From the NCBI GenBank assembly GCA_034509925.1, contig CM067537.1, positions 5,342,501 through 5,406,500 on the forward strand: a DNA stretch of 64,000 bases. Reading direction: 5' to 3'. Both the position numbers and the translations under genes were made by a program. Under the pieces are notes generated by a model, which saw only the letters and a program-made list of their open reading frames with translations, was not told the origin of the DNA and ran no database searches. Origin of the DNA: Hirudinaria manillensis (Eukaryota > Annelida > Clitellata > Hirudinida > Hirudinidae). Of the stretch, positions 50,665-63,900 are shown in pieces; the stretch's first letter is position 1, and the number at the start of each line of letters is the position of its first letter.

Positions 50665-52441
50665 ATGGGCAATTCGTTGAAGACGCATATTGAACATGCG
50701 GAAAAAACAGGAGTCTGCAATTTGTCGGGGAAGAGCCTTTCTGAGGTTATTTACTTTGGTCTTGTTTTCACAAAAATAAGAAAATTAATATTTCAATTGC
50801 TTCGTTTTTGTGATCTTGGATTTTAGTGGCGAGAACACGTAATTTTAAAAGAACATTATTTATTTAATAACATATTGTTCTAGGAAGAAAATAGACACAA
50901 AGAATTAATGAAATTGTAATTTCTAGTTATAGGCATTGTATAAATTGTAACTTGTATAAAGTGCAGATTAATAAAATTTGATATCACGGACTGATTCATT
51001 ATTTCCAGCTGCCAGATGAAATGCAACGCCTGTCCAAGAATCTGAGGACATTGGATGTCTCCCTTAACAAGCTTCGCCAGCTTCCCGAGTCTCTGCGCAA
51101 CTTTGGCCAGCTTAAAGTGCTCAATGCCTCAAAGAACAGGCTCTGTTAAGAAGGCTTCTACTTACAATTGTCAACATCAAATATTTTATATGTCCTAATT
51201 TATCCATCATACATGTTCTTTTGTTGCTAATGTTTCATATGCCTGCTTGCAGCCTTTCTACCACAAGACATTGGAACCAACTTGAAGCTTGAAGTGATAA
51301 ACGTGGAAGAGAATCATCTGACGTCCCTTCCCCCTTCCATCTCAAACCTCAGGAATCTCAAGACTGTCACCTTGTCAGACAACCAGTTCAAGGTCTTCCC
51401 AAAAGTCCTCTGCGAATTGAAGTCACTCAGTGTGCTCGACCTTTCCAAGAATAGATTGACAGAACTTCCGGATGACATCAAGAATTTGTCAGTCGTGGAG
51501 TTGAATCTTAACCAGAATCAGGTTATTTATTGGTCCGATGAATGGTGAATTCAAGCTTCGTTAGAAATGTTGGCACCAAAACATCACAAAACAACTAAAT
51601 GTCAATCAAAATAAATAATGATTTTTTGATGGATCGATCTCTCCCGACTGTTTTCCTTGAGCTATTTCTATTTTATTTTCAATTTATTTTCTTTGATTGA
51701 TAAATATTCTATTAGTGGTCATCAGCCATTCAATTTTTTAAAATAAAATAAAGGTGATTAACTTTAAAAACTCATCATTAGTTCTTAGGAATCACATAAT
51801 AAGAAACATTATAAAAAAAATCAATAAATCGTTTAAATCCATCTGTTGTTAAACAGCTGAGTAAGTTGAACGAGAAGATTGCAGAATGTCAGAACTTGAA
51901 GGTGCTCAGAGTCGAAGAGAACTGCCTCACCCTCACCTCGTTCACCCCAAAAGTCCTCGCAGCTTCAAAAATTTCTCTCCTCACGGTGGAAGGAAATGTT
52001 TTTGATCAGAAATCTTTCCAAATGCTTGAGGGATATGACATGGTGAGTCACTGGTATTGACTACTTTTTAGCAATGTTGTTGATTGATTAACTTAATCTC
52101 TGTTTTAATTTTATTATTACAATTACTTTATATTATTATTATTATCATTTTTTTTATATTATGGGTTTTAGGTTATGTTACTTTACTGGTATGTAAAGTT
52201 GGCAAATAAAAGTTCATGAATTTAATTTAATATAATTTAATTATGTCATTTAGTTATTTAATTTCTTTTGCATAATTTTGTCCTATGGAATATAAATAAA
52301 TAATATATCTTCAATATCACTTTCTTAAATGCTGATGAATAGTTGTTAATTTACTTCCTAATTCAAATCAGAGATTAACCTGAAATTTCATGATTTTAGT
52401 ACATGGAAAAATACACAGCCACCAAGAAGAAGATGATGTGA
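50665..52441 (+). CDS. LRRC57: Leucine-rich repeat protein LRRC57
   Basis: LRRC57 is a small, membrane-associated leucine-rich repeat protein of unknown cell role. Exons 50665-50745, 51009-51144, 51253-51521, 51857-52042 and 52400-52441 give 237 residues in frame, against 239 in vertebrates. It starts MGNSLKTHIEHAEKTGVCNL; the MGNS start is a consensus N-myristoylation site, as in the family. About seven repeats follow (LRTLDVSLNKLRQLPESL, LEVINVEENHLTSLPPSI, LKTVTLSDNQFKVFPKVL, LSVLDLSKNRLTELPDDI, VVELNLNQNQ). The ending LEGYDMYMEKYTATKKKMM matches the conserved family tail (YMERFTATKKK). The short first exon was placed by the conserved N-terminus and phase. The model is secure. Confidence 0.95.
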
Positions 52442-53764
52442 GCTAAAATTATCATCCACTTTTGAAGAGCAACCTTTGGACTGGGATCATCTTGGTTCTT
52501 GCAAGGAAGTTGAAGACAACAATATTTTTTTTTGCCACAGGAAGTTTCTGCATCTATGCCTGTATTGAGTGATTGAACTATGATGGTTATGATCATTAGG
52601 AATTTGTGTCTTGTTGTGATTATCCTAAAATATTAAGTGTCAGCTTTGTTTTTCAATTAATCAAATTATTTCTTTAATTTGACCAAATGTCATCAGGCTT
52701 TTATAAATGAATAAGTAGGTGTGCAACTGTTCTTTTGCTTTTTTTATTCTTTGAGATGAAGTATTTTTAAAATTTAGCAACATGACTTGTTTACCTATTT
52801 CTTCTTTCCATAAAAAAAAATTCACTGCAGAGTTGGCATTAGTTGTATAATACAAATCGATATCATGAAATGTTTCTCAATCCACTCCAAATCCAAGTTT
52901 TATTCATCATGTTCTTGTCTATTTTGTTCAGTAGTGAAATATCAATCATCAAACAGTAAAATTATTCTACTAGAGGTCCATGTTTCAAATCATGGTTGAC
53001 AAAAAGCTTAAGTGAAGCTACTTTGGATCCAAGTACATCTAGGTGAAATTGTTATTCTTGGTGTTTGTGGGGATTCTCAGATCAGTCAAACACTTCTCAT
53101 CGGCATTAAAATGTCTTCAGAATGCGGTGATAATCACCAAAACCAAATCTGAGAAATGACTAAATTAATAAACAACAATAAAGTATAAATAAGTTAAATA
53201 GTAATTAACACCGATCGAATTTTCCGGTCATTTTAAGGTCTTGAATTAGAATTTCGCGCACCTTATGAAAATCATGAAGCAATTAATTCCAACCTTGTGA
53301 CGTAAACTTGGTCGAGACATAGCCTTTATTTGTATATTATTATAAATACTACAAACTAGGGAATGATGAGGTGATCACTGATCAGCTTAGAAGTCATAAG
53401 CTAAATATTCCGTCCAATCAGAAAACGAATTAATATAAAAAATATTAACATAAATAATTGCTACTTGATATCTATAAAGCCTGTAGGATTACAGCCAGAG
53501 GAGTGTGGTGTGGGTGTTGCTTCGCGCTGTTCGAGGTTTTTATGTTTGGCTGTGTCGGCTTTGTGGGGTACTGTTACATGTTATTAACTTTATTAATTTT
53601 TAGAGGACATTTTAGTTCTGCAATTGCATCGTCGATTGGAGCTTGATTGAAAATTGGACTTGAGAAAAACCGTGCACGAAGAGACAAACTTTTCCGTTTA
53701 TCTTCCCTTCGCTTGCTAATAAATTGATCAAAAAGAAATTGAATATAAATTTCTCAGCTTGCCA
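52442..53764. other. LRRC57 3' UTR and intergenic DNA
   Basis: AT-rich with no coding sequence I can support. A hydrophobic, Cys-containing frame near 53458-53643 (WCGCCFALFEVFMFGCVGFV) lacks a start codon and is probably chance. The last part should contain the promoter of protein B. Confidence 0.45.
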
Positions 53765-55340
53765 ATGATTCGTTTTCAAGTAATACTTTTTTTGATTATT
53801 TATTTGACAGGTAAGTGTCATTTTGTAATTTAAGTAGTATCAATCACCCTAATACTGTGACTTGAATTTATATATGTGTTCAAAGGGTGTCTTGGGGCTC
53901 GAGGATTAATTTATTGTCAAGAAGGAGAAATAGTTAAAATTTTTGGAAAATGCCTCAGGAGCGATTTCCATACAGGAAACATATCTGAAAGGCGTACATT
54001 ATGCTTTCACAACCAAATACCAGGCATTTGTGAAGTCAAGTGCAGTCTTGAGAATGTGGGGTTCCACATTTGCTCAGATGGCAAATCTGACATAGAGGAA
54101 GTCTATCTTGCTATAAAAGGTTGTTAACAGTGTAATTTTGTGATTTATAACGTGGAAAATTCTGACAAATAGGTGTACAAAATTATTTTAACAACTTTAT
54201 TATCTGGAATTTGAACAATTTTGGAAAGTTAGGTTCTGTAAACTTTGTTGCAAAATTTGAATTTGGTTTGATATGGCTAGTGAATAAAATCAGACTTGAT
54301 AATGACATGATGTAAAAAAAATATATAAATTGTTCTTGTATTTGTTGAAATACAAAAATTTGCCTAACATTAAATCAAATTTGAGTTTGTACAACCTCAT
54401 CAGCAAGATAGCATTATCAACCTTGCAGGGTACATTATTCTCTAAGAAATTTTTAATGTGAGTTGAATTGTGCTTCACTTTGCCTGGCATGGGGCTGTTT
54501 TGAAATAAAATTGGTATTTCGATTTGATTAATATTTCATACAAAATTTAAGTTTGACATTGCCAATCACTTCTTTGTTATTGATGAATTTCAAAGATCTT
54601 AAATATTTCATTATTTTTTTCATATTTTTATTTAATTTTCGTGTGTTTTCTAAATGCCATAGTCTATTTATTTGATAGAGTTTGGTCTTTAAGTTTTTCA
54701 AATTGTTTAAGTTGGTTAAGTTAACTCATTTATTCAGTCATTAAACTGATTGTGGAACTGTATTATTTACATAAATGTCTAAAATCAAAGGAGTCTTTGA
54801 AGAAATTTTTAATTTTATTAATAATTAATTTTCCTGGGCAATATGAACTACTTTATTTTTAAAAATATATTTATATTATATGGTTATTTATTATTTCCTT
54901 AATATAAAGTGACTTGAATGGCTGATTTTTCATTTATATTTTGTGATTTCAGATGATAGTTGGTATGGGTGGAAATATGCTACAATTTTCCTTGCATCCT
55001 TTGTTGTGATACTAATACTTCTCTGCTGTTTCAAAGAAAGAATACTGAGATGGTGTAGTCTTTTCTTCAGGCGTAATGATGGCAAAGGTAATTTGACTAA
55101 CATGCAAACATGTTTTTGCTAACCAACCTTGGATCTTTTGTGCCAGGATTAAGTTCTAAGCCAGCATCGACTAACAAGAACGACGGAGAATCAGTAGCAG
55201 AGCTGTTATCTTGCAAGAGGGACTTTGAAAATGATCAGGTAGCTGAACTCAGATCATTGGTTGTACGTCTACCTATCTACATTAATGTTATCGTTTGTTA
55301 TTAGCCATCCTCAGGCAGCCCCATGCAGAGTGAAACATAA
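53765..55340 (+). CDS. Small Cys-containing type I membrane protein ('protein B')
   Basis: Exons 53765-53810, 53886-54119, 54953-55087, 55147-55238 and 55305-55340 give 180 residues in frame. A signal peptide (MIRFQVILFLIIYLTG) is cut close to the first intron. The ectodomain (about 80 residues, seven Cys, one NIS glycosylation site) carries YCQEGE, KCLRSD, VKCSLENVGFHICSDGK. One membrane segment (about 102-119, ATIFLASFVVILILLCC) is followed by basic KERILRWCSLFFRR and a short polar tail. The last exon could also start at 55315 (a different frame, much longer), but the acceptor at 55304 gives a tail like that of protein A. The motifs and exon plan are shared with protein A at 7.1 kb. It probably sits at the cell surface; function unknown. 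Confidence 0.75.
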
Positions 55341-57244
55341 CTGGATATCAAGAGACTCAGCAGGTTTTTGCCGTGGTGGAGCTGTTTTTAGAGATGGATT
55401 GGTTCACATGTTATATGCTTTGTGTTATAATTTCTTTCAACACTGGTTGATGGATATTGTTCCTTTTTTGAGACAACTTCAATATTCTCTATCACTATGG
55501 AATATTGTCTATCATTTTTTAAACAATTTTCAGGTATACAAGCTTGCTTGAACGTCATTGGCCAGTATACCAATTGTTTCAAGCTACTCTCCATGAAGAA
55601 ACTTAAAGCCATGAAGGGACCAAGATGTAATAATGTCTTGCATCTTTTGGTATACTTTGAATTGCTCATTGAATTTGCTCAATATGTAACTTCAATCTGT
55701 TTTCTCATGTCATTTTGTTTCTGGTGCCATGATGTTGCTTTGCCCACCCATGGGTGTCCATATATCTATCCAGTTGTGCTCACAGATATGCTCAGCATGT
55801 GTTCAATTGGCACAGTTTTTAATGTGTCTGCCTGGCATGTGGTTGGGTTAGGTATGATTCACGTTGTTGGTCTTTGATGTAAAATGCGTGGTTGAACATG
55901 ACAGTAATTAACATACTCATTTTAGCTTTTTTTAGTAATTACTGCTTCCTGATTGATAATTGGCTGCAAGATCCTATTTGTGTCTGCTAATGACCCCCTC
56001 TTTCACCTTGTTTTTGTTGCATCGTTAATGGAATTGTTGATGGATTTTTTATTGTTTTGAGTTGCTTTGTTTTTGTTTTAATATTTATGGTTGCTTAATA
56101 TAAATTCACTTGAATCTTTCACTAGTGAATCTTTGTGATTTTAATTTATGCAAGTGTCAGTGTAACTTATTCTCCATACATTTCCATGACTGACTTGTTT
56201 GATGTTTGTTCATTTATTGGACACAATTATTGTAAATTGGATCAATGATTGGATAAAGAAACTTGAATTGCTTTGTGATAAGAGGCTTCGTATTTTAATT
56301 GTAATTGTATTAATTATTTTTTAATAATTTAATTAATTTTGTAATTGGAGGATTAACTGGACAACATGGGATCATTTAATTTGATCAGGGTTGGTGTTGT
56401 TGATTGTCGGTTCGTTTTCATCATGTTTATGATCCTGTGTTGAGGATAGGATTAGGATTTAAATGTGACGTCAGAAAAGAGTATTAAAAAAATTCAGGTG
56501 AAGGCTAACCTGGTCTTCACTGGGCTGAGGCATTTGGTTGGAAGAGCTAGGAAGCTTTATCTCCAACATTTTGTTGTTTGTTTGATCGTAGTAACATCGT
56601 TTTATAGTGGCAGAAGATGGTGGTTGGATTGCTTCAAATTCTGAAGATGCTTTTTGAGAGATTCGACTTTGCTATCTATGCATTTGAACTTACTTTGACG
56701 CTGTTTAGAAGTTGTGCACATTTCTGTTGAATCGACAGTATTGATACGTTTTGAGCTGGTCCCGAGTATTAAGTTGGACATCGGACAGGTCAAGATGCCA
56801 TTAATTAATTTTTGATTTATAGGATACAAATTAAAGACATACTAAAAGTTTTTTAAGGGGTGTTTTAAGGGGTTCTGTGGAGTTTATTTGGTTACATAAC
56901 ATCTCGGAGTATTATTTTCAAAATATTTATTTATTTATTTATTGCGTGATGTATGCTCAAATTCATTTATTCAAATGTCACTTTAAAGAAAATATTTATT
57001 GAAGTTTTGGATCAAATAATCGCCTTCTGACCGCTCGCACAGGTAGATAGATAGTTCAAGGTAAAACCAAAGCAACTAGGAGACGGTGTGTTGATCTTAG
57101 TACTGGTTTATTTTTAGTTGCTCCGGGAACGGGAGTGCTTTGGGTACTTCGAACAAAAAAATAGTTTTTCGATTGATATAATTTTATAAATTGTTAAATT
57201 CTTCTGACCTCAACATCCCGGGATTGCTGGCAACTTTGACTTGC

Positions 57245-57262
57245 CGGTTAAACAAAGGTGAG
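57245..57262 (+). promoter_or_regulatory. Candidate donor ending a non-coding first exon
   Basis: AAACAAAG followed by GTGAGT is a near-perfect splice donor with no coding frame before it. It fits the end of a 5' UTR exon of a plus-strand gene with a long first intron. Confidence 0.25.
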
Positions 57263-57653
57263 TTGATCGTGTTTGGCTTTTAATTTGCTTCCATTATTTT
57301 ACTGTATCGTCAACATTTTTCATATTTTAATCGCTAAAAATTTGATTATTATCTTGTGTTGAATGATTTTTCGGGAGGAATGTGCTTCGGAATTTCAATT
57401 AATTCATTTGCTTGTGTTTTTTTAACCTAATTTATTACGTAATAGCAACAAAACAAATCAGAAATTTATTGTGAAATGAAATCGTTCCAATGTATAACAA
57501 ACGTTGCTTCGTCAGATTCATGTGTTAGCATTGCTAACTTAGCAAACGTGTTTTGCTCAATGAATGGAAGCACAATGAAATCATTAAATAAGAACTGACT
57601 TTAATTTTTAATTAATAATAGAGAAATTTGATAAAAATTTAATCAGTTTATTG

Positions 57654-58211
57654 TTAAAATGTCATCCGATGTTTTAGTCTAGTGACCTGAAACTGAGATA
57701 AACTTTGACAAATCCTGGTGGATGTACGATTTTTATGCATTCGTGCAGTGTGTTTACTCAAGGAAATGCAAAAAAAAGTTATACAGGTTTTTTTTATATA
57801 TACCTCTTTGGGTCTAGCGTGTCCTGATGCGAATTTGCCCAGTGAACTGTGCTTAAGAAGTGTGGAGGTCATGAGGTACGTCCTTGAACGGAATCGCGAA
57901 GGAAACAAATGCACGGAAACATTTATAGAAGTTCTGAGACGCAATTTGCTGATATTGATGATGCCAGATAGTTGATCGAATATTTGCCGAATGAAATTTG
58001 CCGTGGAGAATTTTCGTGAGCCACCTTCGTGAGTCACGAGGTGGGAGGTTCCCATGACAACAATGGGCTCCAGAAAATTCGAATTGAAGAGAAGAATGAT
58101 TCTAATAACGTCGATATTATCGCGTCTGAGTTTGCTGCGAATTGTTTGAAACAGCAGATTTGTGGAGATTTGGCTGAACATGACCTTATGATTACTTGCC
58201 AGTTTTATTGA
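57654..58211. other. Overlapping open frames on both strands
   Basis: The minus strand is open for 175 codons from an ATG at 58181, unusually long for this AT-rich DNA. The plus strand has two protein-like frames, one with CPDANLPSELCLRSVEVMRY (about 57820-57975) and one with SHEVGGSHDNNGLQKIRIEE and then DLAEHDLMI (about 58029-58211). The plus frames have better residue use. An exon or decayed gene on the plus strand, with the minus frame as shadow, seems most likely. Confidence 0.25.
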
Positions 58212-58814
58212 ATTAAATACTGGAATTTTAATCTAGGTTCAACGCCATTTTATTTTGGGACTATGGCTTAACGAAACTGCAACAGTTTAAAAAAAAAAAA
58301 GCCCTCTACTTATCATAAGACAGGTTTTTCTCAATTTATCTTTTAAAAACAGCAAAAGATAAACGCAAACGCATAATATACGATAACAACGAGCAGACAA
58401 CAAGTCTACAGAAACTTTCTTTAGTACAAAAATGGCACAAAACCATTGGAACCCCAGATATTTCCTGATTTCAAGATGATGAATCGGTGATGAATAAGCC
58501 TGGTGAGTATTCAACCATTTATAAAGCGTTCGCCTCGGAATGGTGGTGTTGTGAAACTTGTAGCAATTTACTTTGCAATTTAAACGTAATTAGAATTAAG
58601 AATTAATTTGAAAGCCTTAACATAATTGAGAACATTATTCTTGACTTGGGAATATTGAGGAGATAATAAACCGAAACAATTAATTAAGTTGGGCTTTGTT
58701 TGTTGCCGATTTCGTCCATTTTTTGTGGCATTTCTACTGCGGAGCGATACACGTTAGTATTGTTGTTGTTGTTTATCAAATGGTTCATTCATAATACGTT
58801 ACAAGCATGTGTAC

Positions 58815-58841
58815 GGTGTGTGTGCGCGTGTGTGTGTGTGC
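58815..58841 (+). repeat. (TG)n microsatellite
   Basis: GTGTGTGTGCGCGTGTGTGTGTG-type dinucleotide run in non-coding DNA. Confidence 0.85.
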
Positions 58842-60586
58842 GTTGTCTTATACTTGAGATCAATTGAATTTCTTTCTAAAAATAACCACAGACGTAGTAA
58901 AAGATTGAATGGAAGTTTGATTGCAACGGTTGTTGTCAGTCGACGTTGGCTACGTTATTTGTATTGCCAGAAATTCTACTACAACCTCTTTTAATTTGAA
59001 TTCGTGCGAAAATAAGCATGAATATGCATGAGGTTGATAGCATGCACACTCAGTTCTTTCTTAACTTCGTCACAACACTTCTATGCCTACACGTAACTGG
59101 GACTGATAACCTGCCTATATTCAGAAATTCTTAATACCATTTCAATAGGCTTTCGTAGTACTTGACAATTTCGGACTGTGATAAGCCGTTTTAAGTCCTA
59201 AAGTTTGCCGCTGAAACAAACAAGTTTGATTCATCTTAAATCATTTATTTTTGTCCGAAGTATTCGCCATGGTTTAATGAATTAATGAATAATTAGAACC
59301 ATATCCCACTGCTTACTGTTTGATTGTAAACAAAACCGTTTGGAAATCCCAACACCTTTCTAAAACAATTCAAAGGGACCAGATACTCATCTACCTGCCA
59401 ATCCAGCCGGTTTTTCGCAAAGTTAAATCACACTGATTGGATTTTGTGAATATTTTGGTGAAGGTTCTTGACTCACAAGGGGTTCAAAGGTCATCAGCCA
59501 ATTTTAGGGACACCTAGGAGAGGTTGAGTTAAGGTACCTGGAAATAAACGAAATAACAAACAGAACAACCAGATCGTCGGTCGTATCGATTTCGTGCAAT
59601 AAAATCTGGGGAAAAAGGATTTAACTGTCAATTATAAATTCAATATCGCATCAAAAATCTCTCCATTTTAGAAATCGACTTTCAAGGGTGGCTTTTAGTC
59701 TATTCGATTTTTTTCAGAGTTCTTGCGATGCGCAGGTGGATATGATAAAAAAATACTCTGTTAATGTTTAACAACACGTTAGACTAACTTGTGTTAAAGA
59801 CATATAACAATGATAATGATAGTAATAAATATAACATCACCAATTGAGAGATCATTACTGAAAATGATTGGAGAGCATCGATAAAGGTTGAAGTTTTAAT
59901 CGAATAGCAACAATAATCAAGTCCCAGTTGGTAGCACAGTCTGCCTGCTGAACTTTTGGGCGCCATACTTAACCTATATTCACTCACTTTTTGTGCCCCC
60001 TTATTTCTTGGAGAGATGTGGAGAGAGGTATGAATGAGTAAGCCAGTGAAGGAGCCATTGTTGCATGCAGAGCGCCAAGCATTATTACCTAGTCAAGCAT
60101 CTACCTTAATCAGTCTTAGGTCCTTCTTGTGCGGTTCGTCACATCCGAGTGGGTGGTTGAATGTGTGCTTTTGAATTGTGACTAGTCTCATTATGCTCAG
60201 AGTTTTTACTGGACTCCTTGATTTGAATTAATCGAAAGAATTCGAATTTATTCAATTCTTCGGCACGGATACGATTTTGACAAGGTGGGCTTTGGAGTTG
60301 TGTTTTTCTTTTTAGGTTTGATTGTTTGGATGTTGTAAATGTTATCAGTTTTGCTAATGGTGTTTGTATATTTTGAATTGTCAATTCAAGAAATGATTCT
60401 TAATTCTGATGCCGAAGCTGTTGCTTGGCTGTCAGTTTTTAGATTTTGAAGGATTATTTCTTAAAAAATTTCTTTTTACGAAAAGTGATTATTTATGTCC
60501 TTTATTATTTATTTATGTGAAATGTACGTTTGTATAAGACGCCTTAATTCTTTGGTTTCTGCTTAAAATAATGTCAAAGTGGACAG

Positions 60587-60696
60587 TGTGAAAGTGCGAA
60601 GTTTTGATTTTGATTTGAATGCACCTGAATGGTCGAGCTCTACTCTGAATGATCGATTTGAGAATGTTTCTTCGTTCAATAAGGACCCTAATTACG
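60587..60696 (+). CDS. Candidate internal exon (plus strand)
   Basis: After GGACAG at 60586 the plus strand reads VKVRSFDFDLNAPEWSSSTL, then NDRFENVSSFNKDPNYG. It ends at a possible donor (ACG, then GTTTGT) or, if unspliced, at the TAG 60702-60704. The residue use is protein-like, but the acceptor tract is weak and no ATG opens the frame. Confidence 0.22.
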
Positions 60697-60883
60697 GTTT
60701 GTAGATTACGAACTCAATGAAAAGCGAGCCTAGCTACAGAATTTCCATCTGCGATCAATTAGACAAAGAAACGAAACGATTGTTTTGTTGAACATCCATG
60801 ATTTATTTGAACAAATTTATCTTTCTCACGACCGAGCGCTTCGTTCGGTCGCGATAAACGTTATTAATTCAATCTGATAAGAG

Positions 60884-60951
60884 ATGGATCCCACCTATAA
60901 AGTGTACTCGGTGTTGTTATACGCCATATTTTTCATGGCTATCAACTACTT
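60884..60951 (+). CDS. Candidate first coding exon with hydrophobic N-terminus
   Basis: The ATG at 60884 opens MDPTYKVYSVLLYAIFFMAI, then NY, followed by a strong donor (GTATGT) at 60952. If unspliced it ends 12 codons later. The hydrophobic core looks like a signal peptide or anchor. The rest of the gene would lie downstream, possibly outside the window. Confidence 0.25.
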
Positions 60952-63900
60952 GTATGTTTTGTTTAACATCTTTGACGTAATCTTGCCATGACATGTCAAA
61001 ATCGTTCTCCTTGGAATCTTGCAGAGGAAAACCATATTTTTTATTTATCGTCAGAGCTGTCTCAAAATAATTATTTTCTGTCTAGACTTGCGCGTGTTTG
61101 AATCGACAAATTAGTACAACTTGGAGCTGGTAGTCACATGTGCTTCATAAGTTCGCAAACAACATAAAATTTACGTCTATGATATGCATTCTTTAGCTCG
61201 ACAGATGGTATCAAAAAAGCAATCTTGTTCTGTCGCGTTAATAACAACATCTTCTCTACTGCCTCAGGTCCGGTTTCATGGTGTCGAACATCCCTCGAGC
61301 TACGGCGAAACATCTGCTTGTTTACATGTAATTGTCTTTACGTGGTTCACCGATTACAGGTCATATGTCACCTCTTTCTTCTTCTATACTTTGCTGGCAG
61401 ATGTAATGTTCATTGGCTGACCTTTATAAGACGAATTGCCACATCCATCATACCTAAATGATAAAAGTTATTTTCAATTGTATATAGATATTTCTGTATT
61501 TTAATTTTATGGCTAGATTTGTATTTATTTCAAGAGTTATATCTTTCTTATGTTTCGTGCACCGAGCATTTCTATTCATTTTTTGTTAATTCGAGAAATC
61601 CGCTCCGGTTTAATATCCTGTAGGTTCGTATTTCTGCGATAAGATTAGATTATACCTTGGCTCTATCGTTGATAAATTTAAATTGAGTTAGTGGTCGAAT
61701 CGCTTCGTGGATGGAATAATTTAATTCGAAGATATTTTAAGTCTCTGATTCTAAAAGTCCTAAATTTAAATGGATGTAAATCCGCTTGATTCTATTCGGC
61801 GAAGGTGAACCGACATTGATTTTCAATTATTTATAATTGCCAACGTGACTCTTTTGCCTTGGTGAAGGTCACAGTTGAAATCACCGTTAACAACTGCATT
61901 TCGTTACGTATAACGGTGACGAGATATCCAAACAAATCACCGCTTTGGTCGGAGATGTTCGTACAAAACGGAATCGGTTTGAGGGGAGAAAGTGGACAAA
62001 CATTGATTGTCTCATTCTCCTGCCACAATTCATTCGATGTTTGCCGAAAGGCACATGGACGTCTGAAAAACTTCAAACTTTCATAAGTTCTTCTTGACCT
62101 GCAGTGTGCCAAAACCTTTGATGTTAGTTTGGCTTTAATTATAAAGAATGGCGGTATGTGACAGCTCCCTTAATTGATGCAAAGTGGGTCATTTGTTAGC
62201 TCTAACGCGGGGAAATGTTTTAGCTAATTCTCTAACAATTATGTTTTATTTAGCCCTTCATAAAAATGCTAATATAGCATTAAATCGGTTTAAATTATAA
62301 ACGATTACGTAATTTTATTTTGTCCGTCACAAGCGTAGGGGCTCTAGGGCGTGATTTGCAGATTGACGATGTTTTCCATTGCGCAACTGTTACATTCTGA
62401 AAAGTTGCCACCTTTATGGACCTTAAGTGAATTGAGTATTTTCTGGCATTTTGCTGCAGAAAGTTGCAAGAAGAGTCACTTTTGGGAAATTAATTGTCAC
62501 ACGAGCCATTCGATAACATCCGAATAATTACCTCACTGCAAACTTTAAACATTGTACTCCATAAATTACTTTCCATTAATTTATCTCTGCGTTTTATACA
62601 AATTACTTTTGGAAACCTCTCGTTTTCGCATAAACATTTTCTCATGCGTGTTAGCGGATGTTAAGTTCGCCATTAGGTTATAACCTCGAAGACAAGGAAG
62701 GACATTTTTGGCCGGTGAATCCCCAAATTATCCTCAGATCGGATAAATTGCTGTAAGATTTTTTTTAAACGATTCTGTCGAAGGTAAGCATTCAGTTTTG
62801 TTGGCCTCGTCCGCCATTTATTAGTTTTAACTTGTCATTATCTTCATCATCATCTTATTTGAAAATTAGCGCGCAAAATAAAAAAAACAGCGACGGATAA
62901 TCTGTTGAATCCTTCCCTCAGTCGGCCCTCCCGGGGTTTTGAATTTAGAATATTCTTCGGGACCTCAGAAATTCATTCAATGAGGTCTTTGTGGATTGAT
63001 TGTCTATGCAAATATTCTTCAAGTGCTCCAGGTGAATCTGGGACCATCAGCATAATCTCTTCTAGAGACCTCAAACAATTGCACAGATCATTGCTAATGA
63101 ATTTTGGCAGAATTTTTTTTCAAATTAAGGGTGGATTTTTAATTTTTTGACTTGTTTTTTAAGGCCAATTATTCGAATCTGGAGAGGATAATCTACTTAC
63201 ATTAAATTTTGTTAATTGTTTCAAGGATTAGTTTCATAATAAGTTGTTAATCGAATGTCAATCATTTCATCAATCGTTAGTTCATTTATTTATTCATTTA
63301 TTTGTTCATTTAGTTATTTGAAAGGCATTCAAGCGATGAATGGTGCATTGCATCTCATTGAATAATGCACGACTGACGTCATCGCAAACGTGGATGCAAA
63401 CATCTTTATGCATCGAATTGAATTGATAATTGGCGTTATCTCGTTAATTGATATTGATGAGGAATCTGCTCACATGACGCGTGCATAACAGAAATGGTTC
63501 GCCGCTGGTCCCTCATGCAAAACATTCTCAATCTGAGACCATATATGGACCTTTGGACACCGTCGTAGCTAATTGGCACTCTATTATTTAACTTTAATGT
63601 AAAATACTGTAACCATGACATCGCCTCATGAATATCTATAAGGGTGCGTTTTGTTTTTTTTTAATAATTTAATTTAAACAGCGAAAGCCTTATCTGAGAT
63701 TTAAAAGTTAAATCTTATTATTATTAATTCCGTCCATCCATCTCGAAATACATTGGAAAATGCTGTCATCGATGAAATGAACTTAGTGGGTCGACGGAGT
63801 TGATGGAGTAAACTATTTCTTCCAGTTTCCTTTCGTTTCCGGTGCGTTCACGTCGGTGGTTTTAGGAATCGGGAACCTGCTATTTTTGATTTTAAGGAGG

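Noticed and set aside
50467..50697. 76-codon minus-strand frame with a hydrophobic helix
   Set aside because: It overlaps the first exon of LRRC57 (MGNSLKTHIEHAEKTG) on the other strand, which fits the family and phase.
53458..53646. Cys-rich hydrophobic plus-strand frame
   Set aside because: Starts without an ATG and shows no splice context or motif; looks like translated non-coding DNA.
55497..55877. 126-codon plus-strand frame
   Set aside because: Residue use is Cys, Leu, Phe and Val-heavy with no motif, and it lies in the probable 3' UTR of protein B; no clear splice link.
61831..62112. Overlapping frames of 75 and 93 codons on opposite strands
   Set aside because: Neither has a convincing start, splice context or recognisable domain.
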